This document shows, one piece after another, positions 32,048-34,887 of a DNA stretch of 34,887 nucleotides. This stretch comes from Desulfobacteraceae bacterium UBA5616 (GTDB taxonomy: Bacteria > Desulfobacterota > Desulfobacteria > Desulfobacterales > UBA5616): NCBI GenBank assembly GCA_002423615.1, contig DIKO01000041.1:230-35116 (forward strand), read 5' to 3'. Under the pieces are notes generated by a model. That model had not been told where the DNA came from. It was given only the letters and a program-made list of their open reading frames with translations, and ran no database searches. The first letter of the stretch is position 1. Each line of letters opens with the position of its first letter. A program made the translations under genes and the position numbers.

Positions 32048-34225
32048 ATGCCCAACATCCTAGCCGCCACCCTCGGGACCTGGCAATTGGTCCCTGAAAT
32101 CATTGGATTTACCAATCCCGGGGTGGTGGATCTTTACCGGAACCACCCGGAAGCCGGGGCTATTTCCAGTGAAAGGTTAAAGACCGACATTCAGCCCGTG
32201 GATCAGATCTGGCTGGTGACCACCTGCGGCAGTTTCGCCATGGAATCCCTTGAATCGCTGCTACGATGGTATGAATTCCTCGACAGACATATCGCCCCGG
32301 AATTGTATGTGTGGAAAGTGGCCGGTACCCGGAACCTGTCCACAGCCGGGGAATGCCGCCTGATGTCGGAAGCGATATTCAGAATGGTGTGGAGTGCGGC
32401 CAATACCCTGGAAGGAGGGCGTTTAGTGCTCTCACTGGCCGGCGGCCGGAAAACCATGAGTTCGGACCTCCAGCGGGCCGCTTCGGCTTTCGGGTGCCAT
32501 TCCCTGCTCCATGTCACCCAGAATGAGGCGATTAAAGATTTCAGGAAGTGGCAGACAGACCCTGAAATGTTTATTGCGCCCATCCCGGAGGAATTTCTCG
32601 ATGCGGTAACCCCAATTGTCGTGGGAGGCTATGCCCGGAACCCGGCCCTGGACATCGAGGAAAACCTGGTTCAGATCCAAGGAAGCCATACATTTATCCT
32701 CCCTCAGGCCATTGCCGGTGGGATTGAATTGGAAATCAAGCCCGTGGAGACAGAACCTTTTCTGGTGGATGTGGTGGAAAAGATCATCGAAAAATCCGCT
32801 TTTCTTTACTGCCACTACACCGGCCGGATGGTAGAAGGGGAAAAACTCGCCAATTTCATGGCCCTTTACAGTCTGCCCACGAATATCATTAAAAAACTCA
32901 AGGAGACCCGTATTGGTATAAACCCGGATATCAGGGGGCGGGAACTCGCTTTTTTGAAAAAGCTTCCCAAGACCGACCTTCACTGCCATCTGGGGGGAAT
33001 TGCCGGGGCGGAAGAAATCATTGAAATCGCCGAGGCCAACAAGGTTCAGATTTCAAGGTACCGGGATCGACTTGGAAATTTTCTGGATCACTGGAAAAAG
33101 CGGATAACCCGGGAAGATCCGGACATTCTTCATCGGGAAATCGTTTTCAAGGACCTGAGGGAAGCGGTGGAAGGCGTCCCCGAACCCCTGTGCACGGCCG
33201 CCTTCGTACTGCTGTTCCAGGACCGGCCCGAACGACTGGACAGGATCATCTACGGCCCATGTGTTCAGGAAAAAGAATTTTGTGGAATCGGCTTCGACGC
33301 ATATGAAAAACTCGGAGACGTTCAGGGATCGGGACTCCTCCAGAGCCGGGAAAGCCTGGAAGCCGCATGCCGCATCATTTGCCGGAAAGCCCAGGAACAC
33401 CAGGTACGGTACCTGGAGTTGAGATGTTCCCCGGTCAATTACCTTCGCGGAGGGCTATCGCCGGGCGAGGTTGTGACGATCCTGGAAAAGGAACTCTCCA
33501 GGTACAGCACTTTCCGCCACGGCATCATCTTTATCGCCAGCCGTCACGGCCAGATGAGCAAGGTATACGAGCAGATCGAGCTGGCCGGAAAATTGATGGG
33601 TCCGGCAGGCGACGGTTTTCCTTCTCTGGCGGGGTTTGACCTGGCCGGCGAGGAAAAAGCAGCCTCACCCGTGAACATGAGAACGGCATTTCTGCCCATG
33701 ATGGAAAAATGCCTGCACCTCACCATTCACGCCGGGGAAACGGCGGATGTTAAAAGCATCTGGGAGGCGGTGTATCACCTCAACGCCGAACGCATCGGTC
33801 ACGGTCTTACCCTGAAGGGCAATCCCGCTCTCCTGGAAAGGTTCCGGGACCGGGGCATCGCGCTTGAAATGTGCCCCTCAAGCAACACCCAGATTGTCGG
33901 ATTCCGGGACAATTTTTTTCCCCGCAAAAACCGGGAGAGGGAAATTTACCCGCTTAAAGAATATCTGGACGCCGGTCTCCGGGTGACGGTGAATACCGAT
34001 AATGCCGGCATTTCGAGAACGGACTTCACCACCGAACTGCACCGGGCCGCCCGCCTGACGCCCGGGGGATTAAGCTGGTGGGAGATTCTTCTGATCCTCA
34101 GAAACGGGTTCAAGGCGGCCTTTGTCCGGAAATCCCTTCGGCAGGGCCTGCTCCGGGAGGCGGAAAAGGAGATTATCACCCTTCTGGAGAAGAATCATGG
34201 CGAACTGCCGGGCCTGTATATATAA
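32048..34225 (+). CDS. cad1: CARF-adenosine deaminase fusion (Cad1/CAAD-type effector)
   Basis: About 725 residues from the ATG at 32048 (GGAAG eight bases upstream; a TTG at 32027 is in frame). The first ~200 residues are an NE0113-type CARF domain: NILAATLGTWQLVPEIIGF and SLAGGRKTM at 129-137. A linker of ~100 residues follows. From about 305 on is an adenosine deaminase barrel: TDLHCHLGG with His312 and His314, TIHAGE with His561 and Glu564, RIGHGL with His585, CPSSN and NTDN with Asp651-Asn652. These are the zinc and catalytic sites. Cad1-type proteins are reported to convert ATP to ITP when their CARF domain binds cyclic oligoadenylate. Most relatives of the ADA fold have NTDD; here the second Asp is Asn. 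The next gene is a NUDIX hydrolase 20 bases away. Confidence 0.92.
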   Translation: MPNILAATLGTWQLVPEIIGFTNPGVVDLYRNHPEAGAISSERLKTDIQPVDQIWLVTTCGSFAMESLESLLRWYEFLDRHIAPELYVWKVAGTRNLSTAGECRLMSEAIFRMVWSAANTLEGGRLVLSLAGGRKTMSSDLQRAASAFGCHSLLHVTQNEAIKDFRKWQTDPEMFIAPIPEEFLDAVTPIVVGGYARNPALDIEENLVQIQGSHTFILPQAIAGGIELEIKPVETEPFLVDVVEKIIEKSAFLYCHYTGRMVEGEKLANFMALYSLPTNIIKKLKETRIGINPDIRGRELAFLKKLPKTDLHCHLGGIAGAEEIIEIAEANKVQISRYRDRLGNFLDHWKKRITREDPDILHREIVFKDLREAVEGVPEPLCTAAFVLLFQDRPERLDRIIYGPCVQEKEFCGIGFDAYEKLGDVQGSGLLQSRESLEAACRIICRKAQEHQVRYLELRCSPVNYLRGGLSPGEVVTILEKELSRYSTFRHGIIFIASRHGQMSKVYEQIELAGKLMGPAGDGFPSLAGFDLAGEEKAASPVNMRTAFLPMMEKCLHLTIHAGETADVKSIWEAVYHLNAERIGHGLTLKGNPALLERFRDRGIALEMCPSSNTQIVGFRDNFFPRKNREREIYPLKEYLDAGLRVTVNTDNAGISRTDFTTELHRAARLTPGGLSWWEILLILRNGFKAAFVRKSLRQGLLREAEKEIITLLEKNHGELPGLYI

Positions 34226-34245
34226 AGGTATAAAGGAAGCAAAAA

Positions 34246-34857
34246 ATGAAGGACGCGAAGGAAAAAGTGTTATGTATTTCCAGAAAGGACCTCCCGCATC
34301 ACTGGCTGAAGACCATGGGGAGCACGGCTCTTGGGCCTGAGGAATTTTTCGGGTCGTTAAAAGCCGCAAAACTCCATTGGCTCGAACGGGAAGAAGCGGA
34401 ACAAAACAGGTCTTTCAAACAGATCATCCCTTATGTAATATTCCGCAACAGAGAAAAAAACCTCCTGGCCTGCTACCGTAGAAACGGCGGCGAAAAAAGA
34501 TTGAACAACCTGTGGTCCCTGGGAATCGGAGGCCACATCAACCCGGTGGACACCTTTGATAAAGACGGAAGCCTGGCCAGCCTTGTGGAAGCGGGGCTTT
34601 TCCGGGAAATCTTGGAAGAAACCGGAATTTCAGGCCGTAATCAACACCCTGAATTCCTGGGCGTCATAAACGAAGAAACAACAGAAGTCGGAAAGGTTCA
34701 TTTCGGACTGGTTTACAGCGCGGAGATTGAAAACCCGGAGGTGTTCAATCCATCCGATGAACTTTCCAGTTTTCAATGGATAAAAATGCCGGCGGCAAGG
34801 AATTTAAAAATGGAACACTGGTCCGGTCTCGCCATGGATCTTTTGTCCGGACCCTGA
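34246..34857 (+). CDS. NUDIX hydrolase next to the CARF-deaminase
   Basis: A 203-residue NUDIX-fold protein that starts 20 bases after the deaminase stop, with AAGGA before the ATG. The REILEETGI core of the Nudix box is clear. The first part is altered: GIGGHINPVDTFDKDGSLAS has an insert, and Ser replaces the usual first Glu. The start (VLCISRKDLP) and the RNREKNLLACYRRNGGEKRL strand pair fit a group of ~200-residue NUDIX proteins with the GGHINP motif. Its position makes it a candidate for removing inosine nucleotides made by the deaminase or for cleaving another nucleotide signal. That role is inferred from position only. The last 30 bases of the window are non-coding. Confidence 0.85.
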   Translation: MKDAKEKVLCISRKDLPHHWLKTMGSTALGPEEFFGSLKAAKLHWLEREEAEQNRSFKQIIPYVIFRNREKNLLACYRRNGGEKRLNNLWSLGIGGHINPVDTFDKDGSLASLVEAGLFREILEETGISGRNQHPEFLGVINEETTEVGKVHFGLVYSAEIENPEVFNPSDELSSFQWIKMPAARNLKMEHWSGLAMDLLSGP

Positions 34858-34887
34858 AATCTTGGTAATGTCACCATTTAGTTGACA
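34858..34887. other. Right edge, non-coding
   Basis: Thirty bases after the NUDIX stop. No repeat unit is visible. A CRISPR array or adaptation genes could begin beyond the window. Confidence 0.4.

Overview
The window looks like a chromosomal segment of an anaerobic member of the Desulfobacterota (a Desulfobacterales-type sulfate reducer or relative). This rests on gene content only: many type III CoA-transferases, thiolases with DUF35 partners, a DUF3783 protein, a DUF1566-type fragment and a type III-A CRISPR locus. No rRNA, tRNA or phylogenetic marker was available, so the assignment is an inference.

Layout. Positions 1-9425 hold mostly housekeeping and small genes: a large M16C peptidase and a winged-helix protein on the minus strand; rsmA, a NUDIX hydrolase and a small membrane protein on the plus strand; then a minus-strand group of a GH65 C-terminal remnant, a CBS-domain protein and an HPP membrane protein; a divergent hisF; an N-terminally truncated enoyl-CoA hydratase; a DUF1566 fragment; and a DUF3783 protein. 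Positions 9542-22059 form a CoA-thioester island. It has a minus-strand operon (thiolase-like protein, DUF35 protein, thiolase). Divergent from it are an SDR gene, two type III CoA-transferases, a SNF2/SWIM helicase, an HMG-CoA-synthase/DUF35 fusion gene and another thiolase. The gene set recalls the benzylsuccinate-type beta-oxidation toolbox (CoA-transferase pair, hydratase, SDR, thiolase plus DUF35), but no acyl-CoA dehydrogenase or glycyl-radical enzyme is present and the substrate is unknown. The SDR carries an in-frame stop, the HMGCS fusion a frameshift, and the hydratase lacks its N-terminus, so the pathway may be decaying, unless some of these are assembly errors.

Positions 22453-34857 are a type III-A CRISPR-Cas effector locus with an unusually rich second-messenger arm: cas6; an NE0113-family CARF protein (ring-nuclease/Csm6-like group); an APE2256-family CARF protein with an unassigned C-terminal domain; cas10/csm1 with intact HD and GGDD motifs; csm2, csm3, csm4 and csm5; a CARF-adenosine deaminase fusion (Cad1/CAAD type); and a NUDIX hydrolase. 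The inferred logic is as follows. Cas6 matures crRNA. The Csm complex binds target RNA, and Cas10 makes cyclic oligoadenylate. CARF proteins sense or degrade that signal. The CARF-deaminase acts on adenine nucleotides (family members are reported to turn ATP into ITP), and the adjacent NUDIX enzyme may act on the resulting nucleotide pool. No CRISPR array, cas1 or cas2 is in the window; they may lie to the right or elsewhere.

The csm block (about 26.0-32.0 kb) looks more AT-rich than the flanking cas6/CARF and deaminase/NUDIX genes. This suggests a patchwork locus in which the effector complex and the signalling modules have different histories.
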